Counted from the first letter of the stretch, positions 6,586-14,518 are shown. The stretch is 17,645 nucleotides of DNA from Anaerolineae bacterium (GCA_029932895.1 JAOZPF010000022.1:1-17645); one strand, 5' to 3'. The notes: generated from the sequence alone by a model not told the origin. Translations and numbers: made by a program.

Positions 6586-8307
6586 ATGCAGAGGAAAAGA
6601 GTATTTGTGCCCTTGATCTTGGGCCTGGGGTTGACCCTGGCCCTGATATGGCTGCTGAGCGGCACGCTGCCGCCGGTCTATGCCACCGACATCAATGTAC
6701 AGACGACGAGGGACGGTGTCGCCGATGACCGCACCTGTACATTGCGTGAGGCGATCATCGCCGCCAACACCGATGCCTGGGTAGACGCGTGCGCTCCCGG
6801 CAACGGCGCTGACTATATCGCGTTGGGAGAGGCCACCTATGTGCTGACAGTGGCCGGCAGCGGCGAGAACTCGTCCCAGAGCGGCGATCTGGACATTGCC
6901 GGGCCGCTGGTCATCGAGGGGGCCGGTCCCGGCCTGACGATCATTGACGCCAACGGCCTGGACCGAGTCATAGAGGTGCGGCCCGGCGCGGGCACGGTGG
7001 TCATCTCCGGAGTGACGCTCATCAACGGCAGTATCACCGCCAACGGAGGCGGCATTTTCAACTTTAATGCCGACCTCACGCTGGTCAATGTCGAGATCAA
7101 GGACTGCGCTGCACTTGGGAGCGGAGGCACCGAGGGCCGCGGCGGCGGCATATACGTATTCAATGGCAACATCACGCTGGATGGGGTGCGTATCGCCACC
7201 AACTCGGCCGCTCAACGTGGCGGCGGGGTGTATATCAGCGAGGGGCACGTGACGCTAGACAACGGGGGGCAGATTCTGAGCAACACGGCCAGCTACGCCG
7301 GCGGCGGAGTCGTCGCTTACTTTGCCACAGCCATCTTTACCCAAACCGGCGACAGCGTCATCGCGGCCAACGTCTCCCAACACGGCGGCGGGATATACCT
7401 CTACAAGGGCAGCGCCACTCTGCTGCAAGGCGAAATCACCAGCAACACTGCTACCATCCACGGCGGCGGAGTGAATGCGTACCAAACAGGCGCCAGATTC
7501 ACCATGAGCGGAGGCCAGATCAGTTGTAACAGGGGCCTCCAGAGAGGCGGCGGGATATACCTTTACCACGAGGCGGGAGCCACGATGAGCGGCGGTGAGG
7601 TTGTGTACAATGTCGCCGACGACGGCGGCGGCGTGTACGTCAATGCCAGCGCCCTTACCCAAACCGGCGGGCTGGTGGCTTATAATCTGGCCCACGACCA
7701 TGGCGGGGGATATTATCTCAGCGTTGCCGACTCGACAGCAATATTGATTGGCGCTCAGGTTATCTCGAACAGCGCCGACGTCGGCGGCGGTATCCATGTC
7801 AACGACGGTCATCTGAACCTGACCAACACCACTCTGGGCGATAACCGAGCCACCTCCGGCAACGGCGGCGGTATTTTCAGCAACAACGGCCTGTCAGAGC
7901 TGATTTTCACCACCGTCGCTCACAACACAGCGTCTGGCAGTGGAGAGGGTATCTATCGAGGCGGCGGCACGGTCAGGTTGACGGACACCATCGTCGCCGA
8001 CAACGGGACGACAAATTGCAGCGGCACAATCGTCTCCCAGGGGCACAACCTGGACAGTGGCACGAGCTGCGGGCTGGGAGCCAGTGGCGATATAACGGAC
8101 AGTAACCCGCTTCTCGGCGCGCTGCGCGAGATTGACGGCAGTATGGTCTATCCGCTCAGAGCAGGTAGCCCGGCGATTGGCGCCGGCATCTGTATTCCCG
8201 GTATCGAGACCGACCAGCGAGGGCTGACCCGCCCGCAAGGGGATGGCTGTGACATCGGCGCTTACGAGTGGCAGGTGGTTGTCTATATGCCGCTGGTAAT
8301 GAGATAA
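6586..8307 (+). CDS. Secreted CSLREA / choice-of-anchor Q parallel beta-helix protein
   Basis: The 573-residue protein starts at the ATG preceded by CGGGAGGGA (7-8 nt spacing). A signal peptide is clear: MQRKR, a hydrophobic core to about residue 25, and a likely cut after VYA (33). The mature protein opens with CTLREAIIAANTD (from residue 51), the CSLREA motif found at the front of many exported bacterial proteins. Residues about 100-500 are rungs of a right-handed parallel beta-helix with recurring GGGI and GGGV turns and S/T-N-T/S-A steps (HGGGIYLYKGSATLLQGEIT). SPAIGAGI and TDQRGLTRPQGDGCDIGAYE near the end match the choice-of-anchor Q signature. The last residues, VVVYMPLVMR, resemble a C-terminal tail recurrent in exported Chloroflexota proteins. 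It is probably a cell-surface or extracellular adhesin-like or glycan-interacting protein; an enzymatic role such as lyase cannot be shown. The gene stands alone, followed by a terminator. Confidence 0.88.
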   Translation: MQRKRVFVPLILGLGLTLALIWLLSGTLPPVYATDINVQTTRDGVADDRTCTLREAIIAANTDAWVDACAPGNGADYIALGEATYVLTVAGSGENSSQSGDLDIAGPLVIEGAGPGLTIIDANGLDRVIEVRPGAGTVVISGVTLINGSITANGGGIFNFNADLTLVNVEIKDCAALGSGGTEGRGGGIYVFNGNITLDGVRIATNSAAQRGGGVYISEGHVTLDNGGQILSNTASYAGGGVVAYFATAIFTQTGDSVIAANVSQHGGGIYLYKGSATLLQGEITSNTATIHGGGVNAYQTGARFTMSGGQISCNRGLQRGGGIYLYHEAGATMSGGEVVYNVADDGGGVYVNASALTQTGGLVAYNLAHDHGGGYYLSVADSTAILIGAQVISNSADVGGGIHVNDGHLNLTNTTLGDNRATSGNGGGIFSNNGLSELIFTTVAHNTASGSGEGIYRGGGTVRLTDTIVADNGTTNCSGTIVSQGHNLDSGTSCGLGASGDITDSNPLLGALREIDGSMVYPLRAGSPAIGAGICIPGIETDQRGLTRPQGDGCDIGAYEWQVVVYMPLVMR

Positions 8308-8336
8308 CGCAGTCATCGTTCCCATGCCGTGCGCCC

Positions 8337-8376
8337 AAGCGCCCGCTACGAACCGGCCGGAAGTAGTGGGCGCTTT
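8337..8376 (+). terminator. Hairpin terminator after the beta-helix gene
   Basis: AAGCGCCCGCTAC (8337-8349) pairs with GTAGTGGGCGCTT (8363-8375), 13 bp with one G-U pair, around a loop that itself contains CCGGCCGG. A-rich and T-rich edges are short (AA / TTT), so it may work in both directions, but termination strength is uncertain. It starts 29 bp after the stop codon. Confidence 0.65.
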
Positions 8377-8660
8377 GACGCCGGGTCAACCGGTCCTTCA
8401 ACAAACAGTCCCTTCCCTAGAGCAAAACCCGAGTGCCAATAGCTGGGCTGCTGTTCTCGTAGCGGTGTGGGGGAAAACAGGACCGCACAGCGGTCCCGCC
8501 CGCGCCGGCTGGCTCGGTCTGGGCCTGGCTGTGGTGCGCCCGAAACTGGGCGCCGTCGTCGGGCGGATGCTTGGCCCCGTGGCTGTGCTGCTAGTGACGC
8601 GCGACAGCCGGGACGCGCTGGCGGCGCGGCCGGAAGGGCTGCCGTAGGACGGGCCGCCCA
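8377..8660. other. Intergenic space between convergent genes
   Basis: Together with the terminator before it, about 350 bp separate the beta-helix stop from the sufU stop. An open frame on the plus strand spans 8324-8647, but it runs through two terminator-like hairpins, has no ribosome binding site and shows no family resemblance. I regard the stretch as non-coding, possibly with decayed gene remnants. Confidence 0.55.
8474..8496 (-). terminator. Minus-strand terminator for the sufS-sufU operon
   Basis: Read on the minus strand, GGACCGC, a 3-nt loop and GCGGTCC (8496-8480) are followed by TGTTTT (8479-8474). This is a 7-bp GC-rich stem with a U-rich tail, 165 bp beyond the sufU stop. The stem is short but the layout is right. 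Confidence 0.5.
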
Positions 8661-9038
8661 TCACTCCTGTTTGTACGTCTCCAACCCGGAACGCAGCGCC
8701 CGCAGCGGGGCCAGCGCGCAGCGACGACGGGCCGAGCCAATCGGGACGTTCAGCCACGACAGAACGTCCTCCTCCGTGATGGCCTCCAACTCGGCCAGCG
8801 ACATGGAGAGCACGTGCTCGGTAAAAATGGACGAGGAGGCCATGCTGATGACGCACCCCTCGCCGTCGAAAGCGACTCTGGCTACCCGGCCCTCGTCGTC
8901 CAACCCGATCTCAATGTGTACCTGGTCACCGCAGGAGGGATCGTTAGTGTCTGCGGCAATGTCCGGCGCGTCCAACCGCCCCTGGTTGCGGGGGTTGGCA
9001 TAGTGATCCAGAATGTGTTCGCGGTAGAGTTCGCTCAT
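8661..9038 (-). CDS. sufU: Iron-sulfur cluster assembly scaffold SufU (NifU-like)
   Basis: A 125-residue protein opening MSELYREHILDHYANPRNQG, the standard start of SufU/IscU proteins. The ligand set is complete: C36 and D38 in PSCGDQV, C62 in GEGCVISMASSSIFTE, and C107 in ARRRCALAPLRAL. In Gram-positive-type SufU, this zinc-bound protein accepts sulfur from SufS for cluster building. The order C-x-D, C, C and the insertion before the last cysteine fit SufU better than classical IscU. Its ATG overlaps the stop of sufS (ATGA), so the two are translationally coupled and made together, matching their direct partnership. The sufBCD genes are not in the window. Confidence 0.95.
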   Translation of the reverse strand: MSELYREHILDHYANPRNQGRLDAPDIAADTNDPSCGDQVHIEIGLDDEGRVARVAFDGEGCVISMASSSIFTEHVLSMSLAELEAITEEDVLSWLNVPIGSARRRCALAPLRALRSGLETYKQE

Positions 9039-10264
9039 CGCGCTCTCCTCAGCACCTGCGCCACCTTCTCCAACGCTTCGGCCAGCCGGTCCGCCTCTTG
9101 GGTGGTGTTGTAGATGTAAAAGCTGGCCCGCGTCGTGGCGACGAGGCCCAGTCGCTTGTGTAGCGGCTGGGCACAGTGGTGACCGGCCCGCACGGCGACC
9201 CCCTCCAGGTCGAGGAGATGGGCCACGTCGTGGGGGTGGATGGAGCGGAAAGTGAAGGCGATCACCCCGCCACGACGGTCGGCGGGAGGCCCGGCGATGT
9301 GCAGTCCCTCCAGCGCCGCGAGCCGCTCCATCGCATAGGCGACCGTCTCCGCCTCGTGGGCAGCGACCGCTTCCATGCCCAGCCCCGCCAAGTAATCCAC
9401 GGCCGCCCCCAGCCCGACCGCCTCGACGATGGCTGGGGTGCCGGCTTCGAATTTGTAGGGCAACTCATTCCAGGTCGATTCATACAGCCCGACGTGGCGG
9501 ATCATGTCGCCGCCGCCCATAAAGGGGGGCATCTTTTCCAGCAACTCTTCCTTCCCGTAGAGGACGCCGATGCCGGTGGGGCCGCACATCTTGTGGCCGG
9601 AAAAAGCCAGGAAATCGCACCCCAGCGCCTGCACGTCCACTGGCAGGTGTGGCACTCCCTGCGCGCCGTCCACCAGCACCACCGCCCCGGCAGCGTGGGC
9701 GCGCTGGACGATCTCGCGGGCCGGCGTTATGGTCCCCAGCACATTGGACATCATGGTGAAAGCGACCAGCCGGACCCGCTCGTCCAGCAGGTCGTCCAGC
9801 CGCTCCATCTGCAGCAGCCCGTCGTCGGTGATGGGCAGGTAGACCAGCTCGGCCCCTTTCTCCTGCGCCAGTAACTGCCAGGGGACGATGTTCGAGTGGT
9901 GCTCCATCTCGGTCAGCAGGATGCGGTCGCCGGGGCCGATGTTAGCCCGTCCCCAACTATAAGCGACCAGATTGATCGACTCGGTGGCGTTGCGAGTAAA
10001 GATGATCCCGCGCCGTGTGGGAGCGTTAATGAAAGAGGCCACCTTGTCCCGCGCAGCTTCGTAGCAGTTGGTGGCCTCCTCGCTGAGGGTATAGACCCCG
10101 CGATGCACGTTGGCGTAACACTCCTCATATGCTTTTTCCATCGCCTCCAGCACCTGCCGCGGCTTTTGGGAACTGGCCGCGCTATCCAAAAAGACCAGTG
10201 CCTTTTCGTGGACCCGGCGGGAGAGGATGGGAAAATCGGCCCGAACCTGTTCAACGTCCAACAT
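9035..10264 (-). CDS. sufS: Cysteine desulfurase SufS (class V aminotransferase fold)
   Basis: The 409-residue PLP enzyme converts cysteine to alanine and passes the sulfur as a persulfide to SufU. Visible key residues are the PLP-binding lysine K225 in SGHKMCGPTGIG, H122 in EMEHHSNIVPW stacking on the cofactor, D199 in VLVDGAQG, and the catalytic C364 in RAGHHCAQPLH, which marks the group II (SufS/CsdA) type. The start at 10264 (MLDVEQVRADFPIL) matches the family and has GGAGGT upstream. The frame continues 96 bp upstream, but that stretch would contain the promoter and encodes no family sequence. The gene is first in a two-gene operon with sufU. Confidence 0.97.
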   Translation of the reverse strand: MLDVEQVRADFPILSRRVHEKALVFLDSAASSQKPRQVLEAMEKAYEECYANVHRGVYTLSEEATNCYEAARDKVASFINAPTRRGIIFTRNATESINLVAYSWGRANIGPGDRILLTEMEHHSNIVPWQLLAQEKGAELVYLPITDDGLLQMERLDDLLDERVRLVAFTMMSNVLGTITPAREIVQRAHAAGAVVLVDGAQGVPHLPVDVQALGCDFLAFSGHKMCGPTGIGVLYGKEELLEKMPPFMGGGDMIRHVGLYESTWNELPYKFEAGTPAIVEAVGLGAAVDYLAGLGMEAVAAHEAETVAYAMERLAALEGLHIAGPPADRRGGVIAFTFRSIHPHDVAHLLDLEGVAVRAGHHCAQPLHKRLGLVATTRASFYIYNTTQEADRLAEALEKVAQVLRRAR

Positions 10265-10307
10265 AGTGACCTCCGTTCGAGATATCCAGGCGACAGAGCG
10301 CCCATCC

Positions 10308-10335
10308 AGTATATCACGCCTCTCCGAGGGCGCAA
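10308..10335 (-). promoter_or_regulatory. Promoter of sufS-sufU
   Basis: On the minus strand, TTGCGC (10335-10330), a 16-bp spacer and TATACT (10313-10308) form a plausible vegetative promoter with a TGA extended -10 element directly before the -10 box. Transcription would start near 10301, giving a leader of about 37 nt. Confidence 0.65.
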
Positions 10336-10401
10336 CCGCCGCTTTTTGGCTAATAACCAACCTACCTGTTCCTTGTCTTATGTCGAGTTCGGCCCTGAAT
10401 C

Positions 10402-10430
10402 TTGACGCCCATTCCCTTTTCTGTTATAAT
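10402..10430 (+). promoter_or_regulatory. Promoter of the yceD-sigma factor operon
   Basis: TTGACG (10402-10407), a 17-bp spacer and a perfect TATAAT (10425-10430) make a near-consensus vegetative promoter, with TGT just before the -10 as an extended element. It diverges from the sufS promoter about 70 bp away. The expected start near 10437 leaves a leader of about 67 nt before the YceD start codon. Confidence 0.85.
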
Positions 10431-10503
10431 AAGCCCAACACATCGTGAGCCAAGCGTTGTTTCTGGAACGGACGACAGGGACGCTCGGCTCCTTATCAAG
10501 GTT

Positions 10504-10998
10504 ATGTTGCAATTTGACCTCTCTCCGCTTATCGGCTCGAAACCGGGTAAGCGGCTTGATTTTTCCCTGGACGAGGGGCCCCGGCAGTTGGGTGATGTCG
10601 GCGTTTCCTTCCTGCGCGGCCGGGTCCGGTTCACGCGTATCCAAGAGGGTGTCTTGGTCGAGGGGAGCCTCGAAACAGAGGTGACCGTCGAGTGTATCCG
10701 TTGTCTGACTCCCTTCCCGTATGATATGAAACTGGAGATGGAGGAGACGGTCGGCTTTGCGGGACGACCGCGACCGGATATCAACTATCGCCTCACCGAT
10801 GAAGGCTGGTTCGACGTCCTCCCTCTGATACGCGAGCAGGTCTGGGTGGCGATGCCGATGAAACCGCTCTGCCGACCGGATTGCCGCGGCCTCTGTCCCC
10901 AGTGTGGTGCAAACCTGAATCTGGAAACGTGTACCTGTCAGGAAACGGGGGACCCTCGCCTGGCGGTGTTGGCCGAGTTCTACGAACAAAGTAAATAG
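10504..10998 (+). CDS. YceD/DUF177 family protein with zinc-binding cysteines
   Basis: A 164-residue protein with the DUF177 hallmark ECIRCLTPF (C64, C67) and a C-terminal cluster C123-x3-C127-x3-C131-x2-C134 in PLCRPDCRGLCPQCGANLN plus C143 and C145. Family members are linked to large-subunit ribosomal RNA maturation or ribosome assembly and are usually encoded just before rpmF (ribosomal protein L32). Here the next gene is a sigma factor instead, 16 bp downstream. The start at 10504 is the only ATG in frame after the promoter; the ribosome binding site (AAGG) is weak. An upstream TTG at 10402 is excluded because it is the -35 box. Confidence 0.9.
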   Translation: MLQFDLSPLIGSKPGKRLDFSLDEGPRQLGDVGVSFLRGRVRFTRIQEGVLVEGSLETEVTVECIRCLTPFPYDMKLEMEETVGFAGRPRPDINYRLTDEGWFDVLPLIREQVWVAMPMKPLCRPDCRGLCPQCGANLNLETCTCQETGDPRLAVLAEFYEQSK

Positions 10999-11014
10999 AA
11001 CGGCTAGGAGGCGT

Positions 11015-12151
11015 ATGGGCGTGCTCGAAGAGCTTTTGGAGAGGGCCGAGATTCAAGGGTATGTGACGACAAATGATATTCTGGACGTGCTGCCTGAGGC
11101 CGAAGAATCCCTGGGCCAGCTTGAAGAGATCTATATTCTCCTGCAGGAGGCCGGCATCGAGATCTGTGACGATGAACCGGGAGTGCCAGGAGAGCTGGTC
11201 GAAGAGGAGCTGCCGGCCCAGGAGCTCTATGACCTCAGCGAGGTGTCGGTCGATGACACCGTGGGACTTTACCTGAAAGAGATGGCTCAGGTCCCTCTTC
11301 TCTCCATCGAGGAGGAGGTGCAGTTGGCATGCGCCATCGAGATGGGACGGGAGGCGGAGCAGATCCTGGCAAGTGACGGCAGTGACCCGGTGGAGCGCAG
11401 CAGGCTGAAAACGCTCATCGCCCAGGGGCAGGCCGCCCGCGGACACCTGATCAAGGCTAATACGCGCCTCGTCGTCAGCATTGCCAAAAAGTATATGGGC
11501 CGCGGAGTTCCCTTTCTCGATCTGATCCAGGAGGGGAACCTGGGGCTGATGAAAGCGGTGGAAAAGTTCGATTACCACCGCGGGTACCGTTTCAGCACCT
11601 ACGCTACCTGGTGGATCCGTCAGACCATCACCCGCGCTATCGCGGACCAGGGGCGCACCATCCGCGTGCCGGTCCACATGTCCGATCGAATCCGGCGACT
11701 CTACAAGACGGCCCGCCAGCTAGAGCAGGAACGCGGGCGGGTGCCTACCCCGGAGGAGATCGCTACGGAGCTGGACCTGGAGCCGCGCAAGGTGCAGTGG
11801 ATGCTCAGGGTCTCCTGGCGCCCCCTCAGCCTGGAACATCCCGTGGGTGAGGAGGATGGCAACGAACTGGGCTCTTTCATCGAGGATAAGGCGACCTCCA
11901 CGCCCCCCCAGAATGCCTACCAGAGTCTCCTGGCTACCAAGATCGAGGAGGTCCTGTCCACTCTCAGCCCTCGCGAGGCGCGCATTCTCCGCCTTCGCTT
12001 TGGCCTGGTCAACGGCCGCAGTTACACGCTGGAGGAAGTGGGGCGTAAATTCGGCCTCACGCGCGAGCGCATCCGCCAGATCGAGGGCAAGGCCCTGCGC
12101 CGACTGCGCCATCCCCGCCGCAGCCGCCAACTGCGGAGTTATTTGAGCTAG
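11015..12151 (+). CDS. sigA: Primary-type RNA polymerase sigma factor (sigma-70 group 1/2)
   Basis: The 378-residue factor directs RNA polymerase to promoters. Regions in order: a short acidic 1.1-like N-terminus (1-75), region 1.2 (about 78-112, VDDTVGLYLKEMAQVPLLS), region 2 (145-215) with the rpoD signature DLIQEGNLGLMKAVEKFDY and the -10 binding stretch FSTYATWWIRQTITRAI, region 3 (about 216-300), and region 4 (305-365) with the -35 helix-turn-helix YTLEEVGRKFGLTRERIRQI. Region 3.0 reads RVPVHMSDRIRRL, where H221 and D224 match the residues that contact extended -10 TG elements in E. coli sigma70 (His455, Glu458). AGGAGG lies 3 nt before the ATG and 9 nt before an in-frame GTG at 11021, so the latter is a possible start. 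The gene shares an operon with yceD. Whether it is the housekeeping factor or a close group 2 paralogue cannot be decided here. Confidence 0.93.
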   Translation: MGVLEELLERAEIQGYVTTNDILDVLPEAEESLGQLEEIYILLQEAGIEICDDEPGVPGELVEEELPAQELYDLSEVSVDDTVGLYLKEMAQVPLLSIEEEVQLACAIEMGREAEQILASDGSDPVERSRLKTLIAQGQAARGHLIKANTRLVVSIAKKYMGRGVPFLDLIQEGNLGLMKAVEKFDYHRGYRFSTYATWWIRQTITRAIADQGRTIRVPVHMSDRIRRLYKTARQLEQERGRVPTPEEIATELDLEPRKVQWMLRVSWRPLSLEHPVGEEDGNELGSFIEDKATSTPPQNAYQSLLATKIEEVLSTLSPREARILRLRFGLVNGRSYTLEEVGRKFGLTRERIRQIEGKALRRLRHPRRSRQLRSYLS

Positions 12152-12171
12152 CGGCGCGCACCCGGCTTCCA

Positions 12172-12199
12172 TTGCGCAGACTGGCGGTTGTGGTACAAT
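12172..12199 (+). promoter_or_regulatory. Promoter upstream of the EF-G gene
   Basis: TTGCGC (12172-12177), a 16-bp spacer and TACAAT (12194-12199), preceded by TGG as an extended -10, resemble the sufS promoter in the same window. The predicted start near 12206 would give a leader of about 114 nt containing the hairpins described next. Confidence 0.6.
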
Positions 12200-12218
12200 A
12201 GGGTCAGGTCCAAACGTT

Positions 12219-12268
12219 AAAGCGCTCCGTGTTCGGGCGCCCCGAAATGCGTTTCGGGGCGCTTTCTT
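12219..12268 (+). terminator. Terminator or attenuator in the EF-G leader
   Basis: GCGCCCCGAAA (12237-12247) pairs perfectly over 11 bp with TTTCGGGGCGC (12252-12262) around a TGCG loop and is followed by TTTCTT, a classic intrinsic terminator. It lies between the promoter at 12172-12199 and the start codon at 12320. A second arm, AAAGCGCTCCG (12219-12229), can pair over 11 bp (one G-U) with CGGGGCGCTTT (12255-12265), which uses the same 3' strand, so the two folds exclude each other. It may terminate the sigma operon, attenuate EF-G, or both. No ligand-binding domain of a known riboswitch or leader peptide was recognised. Confidence 0.75.
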
Positions 12269-12319
12269 ACACCGACCGCTCTGCAAGGCCGCCGTTCGTG
12301 CGGCGAGGGTACAAAGGGT

Positions 12320-14419
12320 ATGGCGAAAAAACAAGCGGCAATCGAAAAGGTGCGTATCATCGGTATATTCGCCCACGTGGACGCCGGCAAGACGACCACG
12401 TCGGAGGCGATCCTCTACTACACGGGGCGCATTCACCGCGTCGGCAGTGTGGACGATGGGAACACGCAGTTGGACTGGATGGAGCAGGAGCGGGAACGGG
12501 GGATCACGATCACTTCGGCCGCTACTGCCTGCCACTGGAAGGGCCACCGTATCAACCTGATCGACACACCGGGACACATCGACTTTACCGCCGAGGTGGT
12601 GCGCTCCATCCGCGTCATCGATGGCGCTGTGATGATCCTGTGCGGCGTCGGCGGCGTGGAGCCCCAGACCGAGACGGTGTGGATGCACGCCAACCGGGAG
12701 AACCTGCCTCGCATTCTGTTCATCAACAAACTCGACCGGCTGGGCGCCGATTTCGAGCACGTGTTGGCCGAGGCCCGCGAGCGGCTCACGCCCAACGTTG
12801 TGCCGCTTCAGCTCCCCATTGGCAGCGAGAGCACGTTCACCGGCGTCGTGGACCTTCTTAGTCAGCAGGCGTTGGTCTGGCATGAGGGCGCCGACGACCC
12901 GACCGTGGAGCCGGTCCCCGCCTCGCTGCAGGCCCGGGTCGCCGCAGCACGGCGAGATTTGCTGGACACTATCTGCGAGACGGACGACGCGCTGCTGGAA
13001 CAATGCCTGGAGGGGTCGGAGCCTGCCCTCGATAAAATCCAAGCGGCGTTGCGCCGGGCCACGATCGCCGGCAAGCTCGTGCCGGTGCTGTGCGGTGCCT
13101 CGCGCAACCGCATCGGCGTGCAGCCTCTGCTCGATGGTATCGTCGCCTACCTGCCAGCGCCGGTGGATATGCCGCCCGTGCTGGGCGTGACTCCGGGAGA
13201 CGAGGAAGAGATCATCGAGCGCCCCGACGACCCCGCTGCCCCTCTGTGTGCCGCCGCCTTCAAGATCGTCACCGACCCCCACGTGGGGCACCTGACCTGG
13301 GTGCGGGTCTTTTCCGGCCGCCTCGGGCTGGGAGAGACGGTCTACAACCCGCGCGTCGACGTCCGCGAGCGCGTGGGGCGCATCTATCGTATGCACGGCA
13401 GTCAGCGCGAGCAGGTCGATTCTATGGAGGCCAGCGATGTCGTTGCCCTGGTGGGGGTCAAGTCGGCCATCACCGGCGACACGCTTTGCGACCCCGAACG
13501 CCCTATTGTGCTGGAGACGTTCAAGTTCCCCGCCCCGGTCATCACGATGGCGCTGGAGCCGGCCTCCGAGGAGGACCGGGACAAGCTGCGCCAGGCTGTG
13601 TCGCGGCTGTGCGACGAGGACCCCACGCTGGTTGCTCGCTTCGACCCCGAGACGGGTGAGCAGACGCTGGCGGGGATGGGCGAGTTGCACCTGGAAATCG
13701 CGGTGGATCGGCTACGAACCGAGTTCGGCATAGTGCCGCGGATCGGTCAGCCCCAGGTCGCTTACCGCGAGACGGTACGGCTGCCAGTCGAGGTGTCGGG
13801 TAGCTACAAAAAGCAGACCGGTGGTCGCGGTCACTTTGCCGAGGTGTTCCTGCGCGTCGAACCGCTGCCGCGGGGGGAGGGCGTTCTCTTTGAAAACGAA
13901 GCGCCGCCCTCCGAGTTCCCCCAGGAGTTTGTGCGTCCCACAGAGATGGGGATTCGCGAAGCGCTGGAAAAGGGGATCGTCGCCGGCTATCCGGTCACCG
14001 ATGTGCGCGTGACGTTGCTCGGCGGCAAATTCCACGAGGTGGACTCGGCGGCGATGGACTTTGTGATCGCCGGTTCGATGGGCGTGCGCCGGGCCGTGCG
14101 CCAGGCCCGCCCGGCGTTGTTGGAGCCAATCATGCTCATCGACGTGAACATCAGCGAGGAGCAGCTTGGCGCTATCGTGGCCGACATCGGCCGGCGGCGT
14201 GGGGTGGTGAAGGCGGTGCGGGTGCGGGGGAGTGTGCGCAACGTGGATGGCGAGGTGCCGCTGGCCGAGGTCTTTGGGTACGCGACCAGCCTGCGCAGTC
14301 TGACCCAGGGCCGTGGCACCTTTACGCTCGAGTTCTTGCGCTATGATCTGCTGCCGGACAACCTGGCCGCGCAGGTCATCAAAGAGCGCCAGGCGGAGGG
14401 CAAGATCTCCCGGCGGTAG
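12320..14419 (+). CDS. fusA: Translation elongation factor G (EF-G), probably a second-type paralogue
   Basis: The 699-residue GTPase moves tRNAs and mRNA through the ribosome. GTPase motifs are intact: AHVDAGKTT (18-26), RGITIT (60-65), DTPGH (82-86) and NKLD (136-139). Domain II, III, IV and V sequences follow in order; domain IV keeps KKQTGGRGHF and FHEVDSAAMDFVIAGSM, and domain V contains LRSLTQGRGTFTLEF. Length matches canonical EF-G. Several usually invariant stretches differ, for example SRNRIGVQPLLDG instead of the typical FKNKGVQ and CGVGGVEPQTETVWMHANRE in the switch II region, as in EF-G2-type paralogues. The gene is not beside rpsL, rpsG or tuf, which supports paralogue status. 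Start: ATG at 12320 with AAAGGG close upstream. RF-3 or TetM-like proteins are alternatives, but the full-length translocase pattern favours EF-G. Confidence 0.93.
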   Translation: MAKKQAAIEKVRIIGIFAHVDAGKTTTSEAILYYTGRIHRVGSVDDGNTQLDWMEQERERGITITSAATACHWKGHRINLIDTPGHIDFTAEVVRSIRVIDGAVMILCGVGGVEPQTETVWMHANRENLPRILFINKLDRLGADFEHVLAEARERLTPNVVPLQLPIGSESTFTGVVDLLSQQALVWHEGADDPTVEPVPASLQARVAAARRDLLDTICETDDALLEQCLEGSEPALDKIQAALRRATIAGKLVPVLCGASRNRIGVQPLLDGIVAYLPAPVDMPPVLGVTPGDEEEIIERPDDPAAPLCAAAFKIVTDPHVGHLTWVRVFSGRLGLGETVYNPRVDVRERVGRIYRMHGSQREQVDSMEASDVVALVGVKSAITGDTLCDPERPIVLETFKFPAPVITMALEPASEEDRDKLRQAVSRLCDEDPTLVARFDPETGEQTLAGMGELHLEIAVDRLRTEFGIVPRIGQPQVAYRETVRLPVEVSGSYKKQTGGRGHFAEVFLRVEPLPRGEGVLFENEAPPSEFPQEFVRPTEMGIREALEKGIVAGYPVTDVRVTLLGGKFHEVDSAAMDFVIAGSMGVRRAVRQARPALLEPIMLIDVNISEEQLGAIVADIGRRRGVVKAVRVRGSVRNVDGEVPLAEVFGYATSLRSLTQGRGTFTLEFLRYDLLPDNLAAQVIKERQAEGKISRR

Positions 14420-14440
14420 GGCGATTCCGTTTTTAGCAGG

Positions 14441-14504
14441 TGGTAGGGGGCAGACCTGTGTGTCTGCCCTTTCTGCATGGGCGCACACAGGCGCACTCCT
14501 ACCA
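14441..14504. repeat. Palindromic interspersed repeat, copy A
   Basis: The unit is bounded by TGGTAGG (14441-14447) and its reverse complement CCTACCA (14498-14504). Inside, GGGCAGAC (14448-14455) and GTCTGCCC (14462-14469) form an 8-bp hairpin followed by TTTCT, and GGGCGCACACAGGCGCACTC continues as an imperfect inverted copy of the left half. It sits just after the EF-G stop and may also act as its terminator. The layout is typical of small non-coding palindromic repeats. Confidence 0.7.
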
Positions 14505-14518
14505 TCATTTTTGCCAAG

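Noticed and set aside
6562..6587. TTGATA...TATAAT as a promoter just before the beta-helix start
   Set aside because: The spacer is 14 bp and the supposed -10 box overlaps the start codon.
7020..7980. Repeated GGCGGCGG tracts as a DNA tandem repeat or CRISPR-like array
   Set aside because: They encode the glycine-rich turns of beta-helix rungs; spacing is irregular and the repeats are at protein level.
8324..8647. 107-codon plus-strand frame in the gap after the beta-helix gene
   Set aside because: Runs through two terminator-like hairpins, has no ribosome binding site and no recognisable sequence.
11720..13690. 656-codon open frame on the minus strand opposite the sigma factor and EF-G genes
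   Set aside because: It mirrors two well-supported genes, has low-complexity H/R/A/D-rich sequence and no recognisable domain; it is a product of high GC content.
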